Origin: Saccharothrix coeruleofusca
GTDB taxonomy: Bacteria > Actinomycetota > Actinomycetes > Mycobacteriales > Pseudonocardiaceae
DNA: 64,000 bases
NCBI RefSeq assembly: GCF_014648515.1
Contig: NZ_BMRG01000006.1
Location: 167,176 to 231,175, forward strand
Direction: 5' to 3'
Shown here: piece after piece, positions 43,000 through 51,835 of the stretch
Layout: each line of letters starts with the position of its first letter
How positions within the stretch are numbered: the stretch's first letter is position 1
Notes under the pieces: generated by a model
The model's database searches: none
What the model was told of the DNA's origin: nothing
What the model saw: only the letters and a program-made list of their open reading frames with translations
Program-made: the position numbers and the translations under genes

Positions 43000-44106
43000 G
43001 TGACCCCGTTGGACGTGGTGCGCCGCCGGTTGGCCTGGTTCGCCGAGCGCGAGGCGGCGGGGGTGTCGCCGCTCTACGAGCACCTCGGCCGCGGCGCGGC
43101 GGACGACCCGGAGGTGGCGGGCCTGCTCACCGCCGCCGAGGAGCGGTTCGCGCACGGCACGCTGCTGCTGGCGGCGGCGCACCGGCTGGTGCAGGCCGAG
43201 CCGTTCCACCCGCTGTCGAGCTACTACCCCTCGCTGGGCGGCACGCACGGGGTGGACGAGCGCACCTGGCCGCTGTTCCGGGAGTTCGTGCTGGAGCGGG
43301 CGGACCGGATGCGCGCGCTGATCGCGAGCCGCACCACGCAGACCAACGAGGTGCGCCGCGCCGCGCTGGTCTACCCGGCGGTGGCGGCGGTGAACGCGGC
43401 GGTCCGGGGACCGGTGGGGCTGCTGGAGGTCGGCTGCTCGGCGGGGCTGCTGCTCAACCTGGACAAGTACGGCTACCGGTACCAGACCGAGCAGGCGGGC
43501 CAGCTGGCCGCCGGGCCCGCGAAGGCGGCGGTGGGCCTGCACTGCGCGCTGGAGCTGGCGCCCGGCGCGCGGCTGCCCAAGCTGCCCAAGTCGGTCAAGG
43601 TCGCCGCCAAGGTCGGCCTGGACCGCGCGCCCGCGGACCTGGCCGACGAGGACACCTACGCCTGGCTGGAGGCGTGCGTCTGGGCGGACCAGCCGGAGCG
43701 GTTGCGGCTGTTCGGGGTGGCGGCGGCGGTGCAGCGCAAGTCCCCGCCGGAGTTCGTCGTCGGCGACGCGGTGGCGGACCTGGGGCGGGCCGCGGCGCGG
43801 GTGCCCGACGAGCTGCCGCTGGTGGTGCTGACCAGCAGCGTGCTGGCCTACCTGGAGGGGGAGCGGTTCGTCGCGGCGCTGGCCGGGCTGGGCAGGCCGG
43901 TGTGGTGGATCAGCCACGAGGGGTTCGCCAACGGCCTGGTGCACGTGCTGCCCGACCGCGAGGACCTGCGGCCCGGTCCGGGCGGGGGCACCTTCGGCGT
44001 GCTGGGCCTGGTCCGCTTCGAGGGCGGCGAGGTGGTGCGGGCGCAGGCGCTGGCGAGGACCGCGCTGCACGGCCAGCGCCTCGTGTGGCTGCCGGAGACC
44101 CCTTGA
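43000..44106 (+). CDS. DUF2332 protein, copy 2
   Basis: 368-residue DUF2332 protein. It keeps the family segments SSYYPSLGGTHGVDERTW, QTNEVRRAALVYP, the glycine loop LLEVGCSAGLLLNLDKYGYRY and VWADQPERLRLFG. It is clearly diverged from the copy at 39893-40981. The GTG lies one base after the MaoC stop, so the two are co-transcribed. Function unknown; the loop suggests a SAM- or nucleotide-binding fold. Confidence 0.83.
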   Translation: MTPLDVVRRRLAWFAEREAAGVSPLYEHLGRGAADDPEVAGLLTAAEERFAHGTLLLAAAHRLVQAEPFHPLSSYYPSLGGTHGVDERTWPLFREFVLERADRMRALIASRTTQTNEVRRAALVYPAVAAVNAAVRGPVGLLEVGCSAGLLLNLDKYGYRYQTEQAGQLAAGPAKAAVGLHCALELAPGARLPKLPKSVKVAAKVGLDRAPADLADEDTYAWLEACVWADQPERLRLFGVAAAVQRKSPPEFVVGDAVADLGRAAARVPDELPLVVLTSSVLAYLEGERFVAALAGLGRPVWWISHEGFANGLVHVLPDREDLRPGPGGGTFGVLGLVRFEGGEVVRAQALARTALHGQRLVWLPETP

Positions 44107-44667
44107 AACGCGCGCCGAACGCACACTCGATCGGGCGAAGTTGATCGGCGCGACCCCCTGGAAGGTCGCGCTCGGGCCGGATTGTGGCCAAGATCGCAGT
44201 AGCCGTCGGGCGCGCGTTCGGGGGCTCGTCGCCCGCTCGGGGGCCACCGGATCGCACCTGGCAGGGGTGGTCGTTCGCGCCGTGGGCGGCCGGGAGCCGG
44301 TTGGTGGGCACACGGCCGTAGTGGTCTAGAACAATCACGCAGAGTGGTCGTTCGCGCGATCCCGACCGCCGCCTCGCCTGGTCACCGGCGGTCCCGGCGA
44401 CCGTTCGGCCGACGGGGGTGGGGCGGGGTCCCTCACCTGGAGGATTGCGGCTGTCTACGCGGAGTGATCACTGGTGCGGGGTCCGGTCGACACCGCCGAC
44501 CCGGCGAACCGGGAATCGATTGCCAAGCGTCACGATCGCGGAGAGTAGCCACACCGGTTCGGCGGTGCAGTCCGCTGACCCAAGTGCGGTACAAAGCTCC
44601 CAACGTGCCGTGGAGTGCGGTACAACGGTTTTCACTGGCGCCAAACGGGTGCGGGTAGCGAACGGGG
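44107..44667. other. 561-bp intergenic region without a clear gene
   Basis: Open frames here lack ribosome sites and family features. Seen instead are two direct repeats: GTGGTCGTTCGCGC at 44267-44280 and 44344-44357, and AGTGCGGTACAA at 44583-44594 and 44614-44625. The latter pair lies 43-85 bases before a small membrane-protein gene and is the best candidate promoter or operator. Confidence 0.6.
44583..44625 (+). repeat. Direct repeat AGTGCGGTACAA, 31-bp spacing
   Basis: Two exact 12-base copies three helical turns apart. The second copy, extended to TGGAGTGCGGTAC, also occurs at 4967-4979 upstream of the DivIVA-like gene. Confidence 0.6.
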
Positions 44668-44835
44668 ATGATCGCCGTGAATCTGAAGAAGATTCTCACT
44701 TTCGCCGGGGTCGGCTTGCTCCTGTTCTTCCTCATCGCCGAGCCGCAGCAGGCGGCTCTGGTGGTGCAGAACATCCTGAACACGCTGAGGGAAGCCGCCG
44801 AGGCGCTGATCACCTTCGTGAAACAATTGTTCTGA
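44668..44835 (+). CDS. 55-residue small membrane protein
   Basis: Begins MIAVNLKKILTFAGVGLLLF; the first 25 residues form a transmembrane helix ending at AEPQQ. The rest is an amphipathic helix (ALVVQNILNTLREAAEALIT) ending in KQLF. Similar short proteins occur beside PH-domain membrane genes in related actinobacteria as far as I recall; function is unknown. It is followed after 38 bases by such a gene. Start could be ATG 44668 or the in-frame GTG nine bases later. Confidence 0.65.
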   Translation: MIAVNLKKILTFAGVGLLLFFLIAEPQQAALVVQNILNTLREAAEALITFVKQLF

Positions 44836-44873
44836 GTCGCCCGGCTCCTCCCCCACGGCGAGAGGTCGAAGGC

Positions 44874-45434
44874 ATGTTCGCACCACGAGACCCAGACGAG
44901 TACCTCCTGCCCACGGAGCGTCGGGTCATCCGGGTACGCAGGCACTGGAGCACCCTGCTCGGTGATCTTCTGGAGGCGCTGGCCCTGATGGCGGGCGCCA
45001 TGATGATCTCCTACCTGCTGCCGGACAACATGGGGCTGATCCAGAACATCCTCTGGTACGCCTCGCTGTTCGTGGTGCTCCGGCTGGCCTACTTCGTCAT
45101 GGAGTGGTGGGTGGAGCGGATCGTGGTCACCGACAAGAGGTTCATGATCTCCTCGGGGGTCTTCGAGACCAAGGTCGCCATGATGCCGATCAGCAAGGTC
45201 ACCGACCTCACCTACGAGCGCTCGGTGCTGGGACGCATGTTCGGCTTCGGCACCCTGGTCGTCGAGTCGGCGGGTCAGATCCAGGCGTTGAACCGGATCG
45301 AGTACCTGCCCAACCCCGAGGAGGTCTACGACGCGATCTCCGAGTTGACCTTCGGCGACAAGAAGGCGCAGGCCGAGCGCTTCTCGATGATCAAGGCTCA
45401 GCGGGCGGCCCGCGGGAAGAAGATGGTCCCGTAG
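44874..45434 (+). CDS. Membrane-anchored bacterial PH-domain protein
   Basis: 186-residue protein. A short soluble head containing EYLLPTERRVIRVRRHWSTL leads to two transmembrane helices (about 30-75), and a bacterial pleckstrin-homology-like domain (bPH2/DUF304) follows: VERIVVTDKRFMISSGVF, then KVTDLTYERSVLGRMFGFGT. The domain faces the cytoplasm and mediates assembly rather than lipid binding in known cases. ATG preceded by GAGAGG. It probably forms a unit with the 55-residue membrane protein upstream and is separated from the PHP gene by 14 bases. Confidence 0.85.
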   Translation: MFAPRDPDEYLLPTERRVIRVRRHWSTLLGDLLEALALMAGAMMISYLLPDNMGLIQNILWYASLFVVLRLAYFVMEWWVERIVVTDKRFMISSGVFETKVAMMPISKVTDLTYERSVLGRMFGFGTLVVESAGQIQALNRIEYLPNPEEVYDAISELTFGDKKAQAERFSMIKAQRAARGKKMVP

Positions 45435-45448
45435 GTCAGACTGGTCGG

Positions 45449-46306
45449 GTGCGCATCGACCTGCACACCCACTCGACCGAGTCCGACGGCACCGACACCC
45501 CCGCCGCGCTGGTGGCGGCGGCCTCCGCCGCCGGCCTGCACGCGATCGCGATCACCGATCACGACACCGCGGCGGGCTGGTCCGAGGCCGCTGCCGCGCT
45601 GCCCGCCGGGCTGCGCCTGGTGCGAGGCGCGGAGCTGTCCTGCGCGTCGGACGACGGTCGGGGCCGGGTGATCACCGTCCACCTGCTGGCCTACCTGCAC
45701 GACCCGACCTCGCCCGCCCTGGTCGAGGAGCAGCTGCGGCTGCGCCTGGAGCGCAGGCAGCGGCTGCGCCGGATGGCCGTGCGCATGGTGGAGGACGGCT
45801 TCCCGATCGACCCGGACGAGCTGATGGCCTCGATGCCCGAGGACGCCCCCGCCGGTCGCCCCCACCTGGCCATGGCGCTGATCAGGGCGGGCGTGGTGGA
45901 CAGCGTGGACGAGGCGTTCGCCAAGTACCTGACCGGCGGCCGCTACTACGTGCCGCGCACCGACACCCCGGTGGCCCGCGCCATCGAGATGATCCGCGAC
46001 GCGGGCGGGGTGACCGTGCTGGCGCACCCCTTCGCCCGCTCGCGGGGGCCCGTCGTCACCGAGCAGGTCGTGGCGGACCTGGCGGCGCTCGGCCTGGCGG
46101 GCGTGGAGGTCGACCACCCCGACCACGACGCGCCCACCCGCGACCGGCTGCGCGGCCTGGCCAAGGAGCTGGGGCTGCTGGTCACCGGGTCCAGCGACTA
46201 CCACGGCACCAACAAGACCGTCCGGCTCGGCGCGGAGACCACGTCACCGGAGGTGCTCGACGCCATCGCCGACCGCGCCACCGGCTGCAAGGTCCTGGTC
46301 GGCTGA
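45449..46306 (+). CDS. PHP-domain phosphoesterase
   Basis: 285-residue PHP protein. Metal-ligand motifs: DLHTHSTESDGT (His6, His8), AITDHDT, the EL pair in RGAELSC, LAHPFARS, and SSDYHGTN near the C-terminus. This is the stand-alone group related to 3',5'-nucleotide bisphosphate phosphatase and RNase AM (YciV), with an inserted helical domain at about 95-160. A role in nucleotide or RNA-end hydrolysis is likely. GTG start 14 bases after the PH-domain gene. Confidence 0.88.
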   Translation: MRIDLHTHSTESDGTDTPAALVAAASAAGLHAIAITDHDTAAGWSEAAAALPAGLRLVRGAELSCASDDGRGRVITVHLLAYLHDPTSPALVEEQLRLRLERRQRLRRMAVRMVEDGFPIDPDELMASMPEDAPAGRPHLAMALIRAGVVDSVDEAFAKYLTGGRYYVPRTDTPVARAIEMIRDAGGVTVLAHPFARSRGPVVTEQVVADLAALGLAGVEVDHPDHDAPTRDRLRGLAKELGLLVTGSSDYHGTNKTVRLGAETTSPEVLDAIADRATGCKVLVG

Positions 46307-46356
46307 CCGCGCTGCCCGGCGGGGCGGGGCGGTGGAGGGCTGTCGGTCCCTGTCGG

Positions 46357-46362
46357 TAGCGT
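46357..46362 (+). promoter_or_regulatory. -10 element of leaderless promoter
   Basis: TAGCGT ends six bases before the GTG of the RecB-like gene at 46369. Confidence 0.45.
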
Positions 46363-46368
46363 GGTGCC

Positions 46369-47208
46369 GTGCAGGAGCAGCTCGGGTTCGACTTCGGCGC
46401 GCAGCCGCGCAAGCTGGTCCGGGTCACCCCGGCCAAGCTGGCCACGTGGACGGACTGCCCGCGCCGCTTCCGCATGGCCTACCTGGACCGCCCCACCCCG
46501 CCGCGCGGCGGGGCCTGGGCGCACAGCACGCTGGGCGCGGTGGTGCACAACGCCCTCAAGGCGCTGTTCGACCTGCCCGCCGACCGGCGCAGCCCCGAGC
46601 AGGCGGTGGCGCTGCTGCACCGGCAGTGGAAGGACGACGGCTTCCGCGACGCCGAGCAGGCGGCCCGCTACCGCGACCGCGCGGTGGTCTGGGTGCGCGA
46701 CTACGTCGCCGAGCTCGACACCTCGGTCGACCCGATCGGCGTCGAGCGCTGGGTGTCCACCCCCACCTCGAAGATCGTCGCCGAGGGCCGGGTGGACCGC
46801 ATCGACCTGCGCGACGGCGAGCTGGTCATCGTGGACTACAAGACCGGCAGGCACGCGCTGACGGTGGACGACGCGCGGGGCTCGCAAGCGCTTGCCCTGT
46901 ACGCGCTGGCGGCGCGGCGGACGCTGCGCAAGCCCTGCCACCGGGTGGAGCTGCACCACCTGCCGACCGGCGAGGTCGCGGTCTGGGAGCACACCGAGGA
47001 GAGCCTGGGCAGGCACGTCGCCCGCGCCGAGGAAGCCGCCGACGAGCTGGCGCTGGCCGGGGACACCCTGGCGGCGGGCGGCGACCGCGACGTGCTGTTC
47101 CCACCGCGCACCGGCAGGCGGTGCGGGTGGTGCGACTTCCGGCGCAGCTGCCCGGAGGGGCAGCAGGCCGCGCCCGCGCTGGAGCCGTGGGCGCTGCTGG
47201 CACCATGA
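46369..47208 (+). CDS. RecB-type PD-(D/E)XK nuclease with 4Fe-4S cysteines
   Basis: 279-residue single-domain nuclease. The catalytic strand pair reads GRVDRIDLRDGELVIVDYKT, giving the D...D-x-K site. Four cysteines expected to hold an iron-sulfur cluster are present: Cys30 (WTDCPRRF) and C-x2-C-x5-C near the C-terminus (RCGWCDFRRSCP). This matches the Cas4/AddB-like group and Rv2119. It stands alone without CRISPR or AddA partners, so a role in DNA repair is likelier than adaptation. Confidence 0.88.
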   Translation: MQEQLGFDFGAQPRKLVRVTPAKLATWTDCPRRFRMAYLDRPTPPRGGAWAHSTLGAVVHNALKALFDLPADRRSPEQAVALLHRQWKDDGFRDAEQAARYRDRAVVWVRDYVAELDTSVDPIGVERWVSTPTSKIVAEGRVDRIDLRDGELVIVDYKTGRHALTVDDARGSQALALYALAARRTLRKPCHRVELHHLPTGEVAVWEHTEESLGRHVARAEEAADELALAGDTLAAGGDRDVLFPPRTGRRCGWCDFRRSCPEGQQAAPALEPWALLAP

Positions 47209-47248
47209 CCGCCCGCCAGTAGCTTGCCCGCACCGTAGGGGGAGATCC

Positions 47249-47554
47249 GTGACGACAGTGGAGACCGACCTGCCGGAGCCCCGGCTGGCCAGGGTCTGGC
47301 GGGGCCTCAGCGGCGCCTTCGCCGCGGGCCTGGTGCTGCTGGCGCTGGTGATGATCGGCGTGCAGGTCTACGCGGGCACCAGGGACCTGCCCGGCCCCGG
47401 CCTGGACGTGGTGCTGGGGCACGTGCTGGCCGCCGTGATCGCGGTGGTCGCGCAGCTGCTGGCCGACCGCAGGAGGGGCTGGCCCGCGGCGGCGCTGAGC
47501 CTGCTGGTGGTCGTGGCGGGCGCGGTGGCGCTGTGGCTGTTCTGGTGGGCTTAG
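47249..47554 (+). CDS. Small three-helix membrane protein
   Basis: 101-residue protein with three hydrophobic segments (GLSGAFAAGLVLLALVMIGV; VVLGHVLAAVIAVVAQLL; AALSLLVVVAGAVALWLFWW). A charged head (MTTVETDLPEPR) precedes them. GTG start with GGGGGAGATCC upstream. No family recognised. It is convergent with the alpha/beta hydrolase gene 13 bases downstream. Confidence 0.75.
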   Translation: MTTVETDLPEPRLARVWRGLSGAFAAGLVLLALVMIGVQVYAGTRDLPGPGLDVVLGHVLAAVIAVVAQLLADRRRGWPAAALSLLVVVAGAVALWLFWWA

Positions 47555-47567
47555 CCCCCGGCAGGTC

Positions 47568-48443
47568 TCACTGCTCCAGCCAGGTCCGCCAGGTCGGCAG
47601 CAGGGTGCCCAGCAGCGCCTCCGGGGCCTCGGTGTTCGGCGAGTGCAGCACGCCGGGCAGCACGGCGAAGTCGGCGTCCAGCCGCTCGGCCATGTCCCGC
47701 TGGCTGGCCGCCGACCAGGCGTCGTCCAGCTCCCCGCACACCACCAGGCACGGCACGCCCGCGGCGTGCAGCGCCCGGCCCAGCTTGGCCACCAGGTCCG
47801 GCTCCGCGCGCAGCGCAGCGCCCATGCCCAGCAGGCCCTCGGGCGTCGAGCGCAGGAACCGCTCCCGGTAGAAGTCCTTCAGCCGCTGCGGCATCGCCGC
47901 CCACCGCGGGTTGTGCGCGAGCCGGGCCTCGTTGATCCGCTGCGCCTCTTCCAGGCCCTTGTCCCGCATGGCCAGCTCGCCCTGGTCCAGCGCGGTGCGC
48001 CGCAGCCCCGGCGGCAGCTCGGAGGGCCCCGACGCCATCAGCGTCAGCCCGGACACCGGCGCGCCCGCCAGCACCGCGCCCCGCGCCACCAGCCCGCCGT
48101 AGGAGTGGCCCAGCAGCAGCACCCGCCTGCCGTCCGAGGCCAGCTTCTCCACCAGCTCCGCCAGCGCCGCGCCCAGCGGGGCCGGGTGGTAGTCCTGCTC
48201 CCGCGCGGGCCCGGCCGACTCGTACTGGCCGGGCAGGTCGATGGCGACGGCCTCCAGCCCCGCCTCGGCGATCGGGTCCAGCAGGGGCGCGAAGTCCTCC
48301 TTGGAGCCGGTGTAGCCGGGCACGAGCAGAGCCGTGGCCCCGAGGTCGGGGCCGGTCGCGGGCGCGCGCAGGGCCGCGACCGGGCCGTGCCTGCCGGGCA
48401 GGTCGACGCGCTGGGCGTGGTGCGGGCTGAGCTGGGAGTGCAC
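47568..48443 (-). CDS. Alpha/beta hydrolase
   Basis: 291-residue hydrolase with the lipase-type elbow LLGHSYGGLVARG, an oxyanion segment VPGYTGSKEDF, a catalytic Asp in VCGELDDAW and His in GVLHSPN. Substrate unknown. It lies 14 bases downstream of the PQQ-like gene on the same strand and is probably co-transcribed. GTG start chosen from family-normal length; there is no strong ribosome site. Confidence 0.83.
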   Translation of the reverse strand: MHSQLSPHHAQRVDLPGRHGPVAALRAPATGPDLGATALLVPGYTGSKEDFAPLLDPIAEAGLEAVAIDLPGQYESAGPAREQDYHPAPLGAALAELVEKLASDGRRVLLLGHSYGGLVARGAVLAGAPVSGLTLMASGPSELPPGLRRTALDQGELAMRDKGLEEAQRINEARLAHNPRWAAMPQRLKDFYRERFLRSTPEGLLGMGAALRAEPDLVAKLGRALHAAGVPCLVVCGELDDAWSAASQRDMAERLDADFAVLPGVLHSPNTEAPEALLGTLLPTWRTWLEQ

Positions 48444-48457
48444 GGCAGCAGTCTGCC

Positions 48458-49777
48458 TCACCGCAGCGCGACCAGCTCGGACCCCCGCTGCTCCAGCACC
48501 AGCGGCCCTTCGGTGGCCATCTCCACCACGCCGTCGTACCCGTCCCGGTCCACCGCGATGGTGCCGATCTCCGCGCCGTTGACCTGGTCGAGCACCTTCA
48601 GCCCGGCGGGCACCGGCACCAGCAGCCTGCCCGCCAGCGTGGTGCCCGAGCCGAGGGTGCCCTCGGCGGTCCACACCGGGTTCAGCTCCACCGGGTTGAG
48701 CGCGACCGTGCGCGACCCGGTGAACCAGTACACGTTCGCGGTGCTGGTCGTGGTGGTCACCACCCGGCCGGGCGGGTCGCCCGCCAGCTCCTCGGCCGAG
48801 ATCGGCACCGGGTACTCGCTGATCAGGCCGCCGGTGTCGGCGTCGAACACGACCAGCTTGCCCGGCAGCGCCACGGCGACCCGGTTGGCGGTCACCGCGA
48901 TCACCCGCGCGCCCTTGGCGCCGACCACGACGCTGGCCAGCACCTGGGGCTCGTCGGACTTCTCCGGGTTGGGCTTGAGCACGGTCAGCCGGTCGGCGGT
49001 GTCCATCGCGTAGCAGCGCTCGATCACCGCGACCTTGCCGCCGGTGACCGCGAAGGAGCCGTAGTCGCAGCCGGTGCGGGGCTGCTTGTTGGGGTTGACG
49101 ATCGCGCGCAGCTCGCCGTACTCCAGCGACCGCACCAGGTCGTCGCGGCGGTAGACCTCGAAGTACTCGCCGCCGGTGGTCACCACGTGCGAGCCCTCGT
49201 CGAGCAGCCGGGTGCCCATCTCGGCGTCGCCGTTGCGCTGGGGGCCGCGCCTGCCCGAGGCCGCGTCCAGCGTGGTGATCTCCGAGCAGTTGGTGCCCTT
49301 GTGGTAGACGGTGAAGACCCGGCCCCACGCGCTGCTGACCGTGCACAGCGGCAGGTCGCGCTGGTAGCGCCAGCGCACCTCGCCGCTGGCCGCGTCCCGC
49401 CCCAGCACCTCGCCGCCGTCGGCGGTGACCACCACGGAGTCCAGCGCGACCGGGGTCCGGGTGGCGCCGCTGGGCGCCCGCCACACCTCGCCCAGGGTGG
49501 GCGGCAGCACGGTGGCGGGCGGCAGCGGGGTGATCGTGCTCGGCCCGACCTGGGAGATCGTGCCGCGGGCGTCGCTGGTCCGCCAGACCAGGAAGCCCGC
49601 CACCAGCACGGCGACCACCAGCAGGGCGACCGCGGCGAAGTCGCGCCCGGTCCGCCACGAGCGGGCGGGCGGAGGGGGGTCGTCCTGCGGAGCGGCAGGC
49701 TCCAGCACGTCCTCCCCCAGCACGTCCCCCTCCAGCACTGCCCGCCCGTTCGACTCCGCCTGCTCCGGCTGGCTCAC
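48458..49777 (-). CDS. Membrane-anchored PQQ-like beta-propeller protein
   Basis: 439-residue protein. A Pro-rich cytoplasmic head of about 45 residues and one transmembrane helix (FAAVALLVVAVLVAGFLVW) are followed by an extracytoplasmic seven-bladed propeller with repeats of the type GGEVLGRDAASGEVRWRYQ and GGLISEYPV. Two or more Cys pairs (LCTVSS, TNCSEI, TGCDYG, ERCYAM) may be oxidised outside. It matches Rv3212 in position, beside the DEAD helicase. Such proteins usually act as scaffolds, and function is unknown. GTG 49777 gives the natural start. Confidence 0.82.
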   Translation of the reverse strand: MSQPEQAESNGRAVLEGDVLGEDVLEPAAPQDDPPPPARSWRTGRDFAAVALLVVAVLVAGFLVWRTSDARGTISQVGPSTITPLPPATVLPPTLGEVWRAPSGATRTPVALDSVVVTADGGEVLGRDAASGEVRWRYQRDLPLCTVSSAWGRVFTVYHKGTNCSEITTLDAASGRRGPQRNGDAEMGTRLLDEGSHVVTTGGEYFEVYRRDDLVRSLEYGELRAIVNPNKQPRTGCDYGSFAVTGGKVAVIERCYAMDTADRLTVLKPNPEKSDEPQVLASVVVGAKGARVIAVTANRVAVALPGKLVVFDADTGGLISEYPVPISAEELAGDPPGRVVTTTTSTANVYWFTGSRTVALNPVELNPVWTAEGTLGSGTTLAGRLLVPVPAGLKVLDQVNGAEIGTIAVDRDGYDGVVEMATEGPLVLEQRGSELVALR

Positions 49778-49811
49778 TGCCCGGCTCCCGCTGCTCGCCC
49801 GATGTCGTCGG

Positions 49812-51554
49812 TCAGTCTGCCGAGGGGGTCGCCTCGGCGGAACCACCAGGCTCCCCGGAGACCCGGCGACGCCTGCGCCGCCGGGGCCGCTCGGCCTCGC
49901 CCGCCGGGGCGTCGGAGGACCCCGAGGGCACCTGCGCGGGCTCGGCCCGCTGCTCCTGCTGCTCGGCCGCCTCGCCGGCCGCGCCCGAGACCACGCCGCC
50001 TCGGCTGCGCCGCCTGCGCCGGGGCCGGGTGGCGCGCTCCTCGCCGGACTCGCCGGACTCGCCGGACTGGCCGGACTGGCCGGACTGGCCGGGCGCGCTG
50101 GAGGCCGCCTCGCCCTCGCCGGAGGACGAGCCGCGCCCGCCGCGCCGCCGCTTGCGGGACTTGCGGTCGTCGTCGAGCTTCTCCTCCGGCTCGGCGCCCA
50201 GGCCCGCGCGGGTGCGCATGCCCAGCGGCAGCCTGCCCGTCGAGCCCGCCGGGATGCCCAGGTCGGCGAACAGGTGGTCGGAGGTCGAGTAGGTCTCCAC
50301 CGGCTCGGGCTTGTCCAGCCCCAGCGCGTCGCTGATGGACTTCCAGCGCGCCGCCTCGTCCCAGTCGACCAGGGTGATCGCCACGCCGGTGCGGCCCGCG
50401 CGACCGGTGCGGCCGATGCGGTGGACGTAGGTCTTCTCGTCCTCGGGGCACTGGTAGTTGATCACGTGCGTGACGCCCTCGACGTCGATGCCGCGCGCGG
50501 CCACGTCGGTGGCCACCAGCACGTCGATCTTGCCGGAGCGGAACGCGCGCAGCGCCTGCTCGCGGGCGCCCTGGCCCAGGTCGCCGTGCACCGCGGCGGC
50601 CGCGAACCCGCGCTCGACCAGGTCGTCGGCGACCTTCTGGGCGGTGCGCTTGGTGCGGGTGAAGATCATCGACAGGCCCCGGTCGCGGGCCTGGAGGGCG
50701 CGCGCCAGCAGCTCGGTCTTGTCCAGCGCGTGCGCCCGGTAGACGAACTGCTCGGTGCGCTCGTGCACCGCGCCCGCGTCGTTCTCCTCGGCGCGCACGT
50801 GCGTGGGCTGGTTGAGGAAGGTGCGGGCCAGCGTGATGATCGGGCCGGGCATGGTGGCCGAGAACAGCATGGTCTGCCGCTGCTCGGGGACCATCCGCAG
50901 GATGCGCTCGATGTCGGGCAGGAAGCCCAGGTCGAGCATCTCGTCGGCCTCGTCCAGCACCAGGTTGCGGACCTTGCCCAGCACCAGGTGGCGCTGCTCG
51001 GCCAGGTCGAGCAGCCTGCCGGGGGTGCCCACGACCACGTCCACGCCCTTGCGCAGGGCGGCGATCTGCGGCTCGTAGGGACGTCCGCCGTAGATGGCAA
51101 GCACGCGCACGCCCATGTGCTTGGCGGCGTCGGTCAGGTCGTGGGTGACCTGCAGGCACAGCTCGCGGGTGGGCACCACGACCAGCGCCTGCGGCGTGCC
51201 GTCGCCGGGGGTGGTCAGCCGCTGCAGCAGCGGGATGCCGAAGCCCAGGGTCTTGCCGGTGCCGGTGCGCGCCTGGCCGATCACGTCGTCGCCCGCCAGC
51301 GCCAGCGGCAGCGTCAGCTCCTGGATGGCGAAGGTGCGCTCGATGCCCGCCTCGGCCAGCGCGCGCACGATCTCCTCGCGCACGCCCAGCTCGGCGAAGG
51401 TCGGGGCCAGCGGGCTGACCGGGGCGTCCGCCACCAGCGGTCGGGAGGTGTCCTCGTCGGGGACTCCGGCCTCGCTGTGCTCCAGGGCCACCGGGTCCAG
51501 GTCTTGTTCGTTCGTCGCGGTCAGGATGATCGCCTCTCTCGTACCAGCGCGCAC
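49812..51554 (-). CDS. DEAD-box RNA helicase (RhlE/DeaD type)
   Basis: About 580 residues. The two RecA domains carry the Q-motif, ARTGTGKT, PTRELCLQ, VLDEADEM, SAT, ATDVAARGID and HRIGRTGR motifs, so it is a complete helicase for RNA remodelling. A basic, Gly/Ser- and Arg-rich tail of about 150 residues (SGQSGQSGESGESGEE, RPRRRRRSR, RPRRRRRRR) should bind RNA non-specifically. The start is uncertain: GTG 51554 is the nearest conventional codon, but GAGAGG lies eight bases before an in-frame CTG at about 51524. Corresponds to Rv3211. Confidence 0.9.
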   Translation of the reverse strand: MRAGTREAIILTATNEQDLDPVALEHSEAGVPDEDTSRPLVADAPVSPLAPTFAELGVREEIVRALAEAGIERTFAIQELTLPLALAGDDVIGQARTGTGKTLGFGIPLLQRLTTPGDGTPQALVVVPTRELCLQVTHDLTDAAKHMGVRVLAIYGGRPYEPQIAALRKGVDVVVGTPGRLLDLAEQRHLVLGKVRNLVLDEADEMLDLGFLPDIERILRMVPEQRQTMLFSATMPGPIITLARTFLNQPTHVRAEENDAGAVHERTEQFVYRAHALDKTELLARALQARDRGLSMIFTRTKRTAQKVADDLVERGFAAAAVHGDLGQGAREQALRAFRSGKIDVLVATDVAARGIDVEGVTHVINYQCPEDEKTYVHRIGRTGRAGRTGVAITLVDWDEAARWKSISDALGLDKPEPVETYSTSDHLFADLGIPAGSTGRLPLGMRTRAGLGAEPEEKLDDDRKSRKRRRGGRGSSSGEGEAASSAPGQSGQSGQSGESGESGEERATRPRRRRRSRGGVVSGAAGEAAEQQEQRAEPAQVPSGSSDAPAGEAERPRRRRRRRVSGEPGGSAEATPSAD

Positions 51555-51835
51555 GGCCTGTACGGGCCGCTCGACCGCGTCCGCCTCGCGGTCCGCGAAG
51601 GGGACCGGGCGTGGCGCGGGAGGGCTTGCGAGGTTTGTGCGCGCACCCTCACCAGGCGGCACGGTGCCGCCGTGATCGCCCGTCGGCACCGCCGCGAATC
51701 CCCGTCGGGGCCGCGCGGCGTCGAGCGCCGGGCTTGTCGAAGTGCCAGTCTACCCGGTGACTAGGCCGTTCGGACCGGAACGAGCCGGGCTCGGGCGCGG
51801 CGGTGCGGACATGCCCACCGACTAGGCTCGGTCGC

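Noticed and set aside
43910-44338. Minus-strand frame of 142 codons after the DUF2332 gene
   Set aside because: Mostly antisense to the DUF2332 coding end, no ribosome site, and no recognisable domain.
44344-44658. Plus-strand frame of 104 codons in the gene-free stretch
   Set aside because: Basic, low-complexity translation with no start signal; ends at the real small-protein gene.
51500-51554. CTG or ATC start for the DEAD helicase after GAGAGG
   Set aside because: Spacing is good, but non-standard starts cannot be claimed from sequence alone; GTG 51554 is annotated with the doubt noted.
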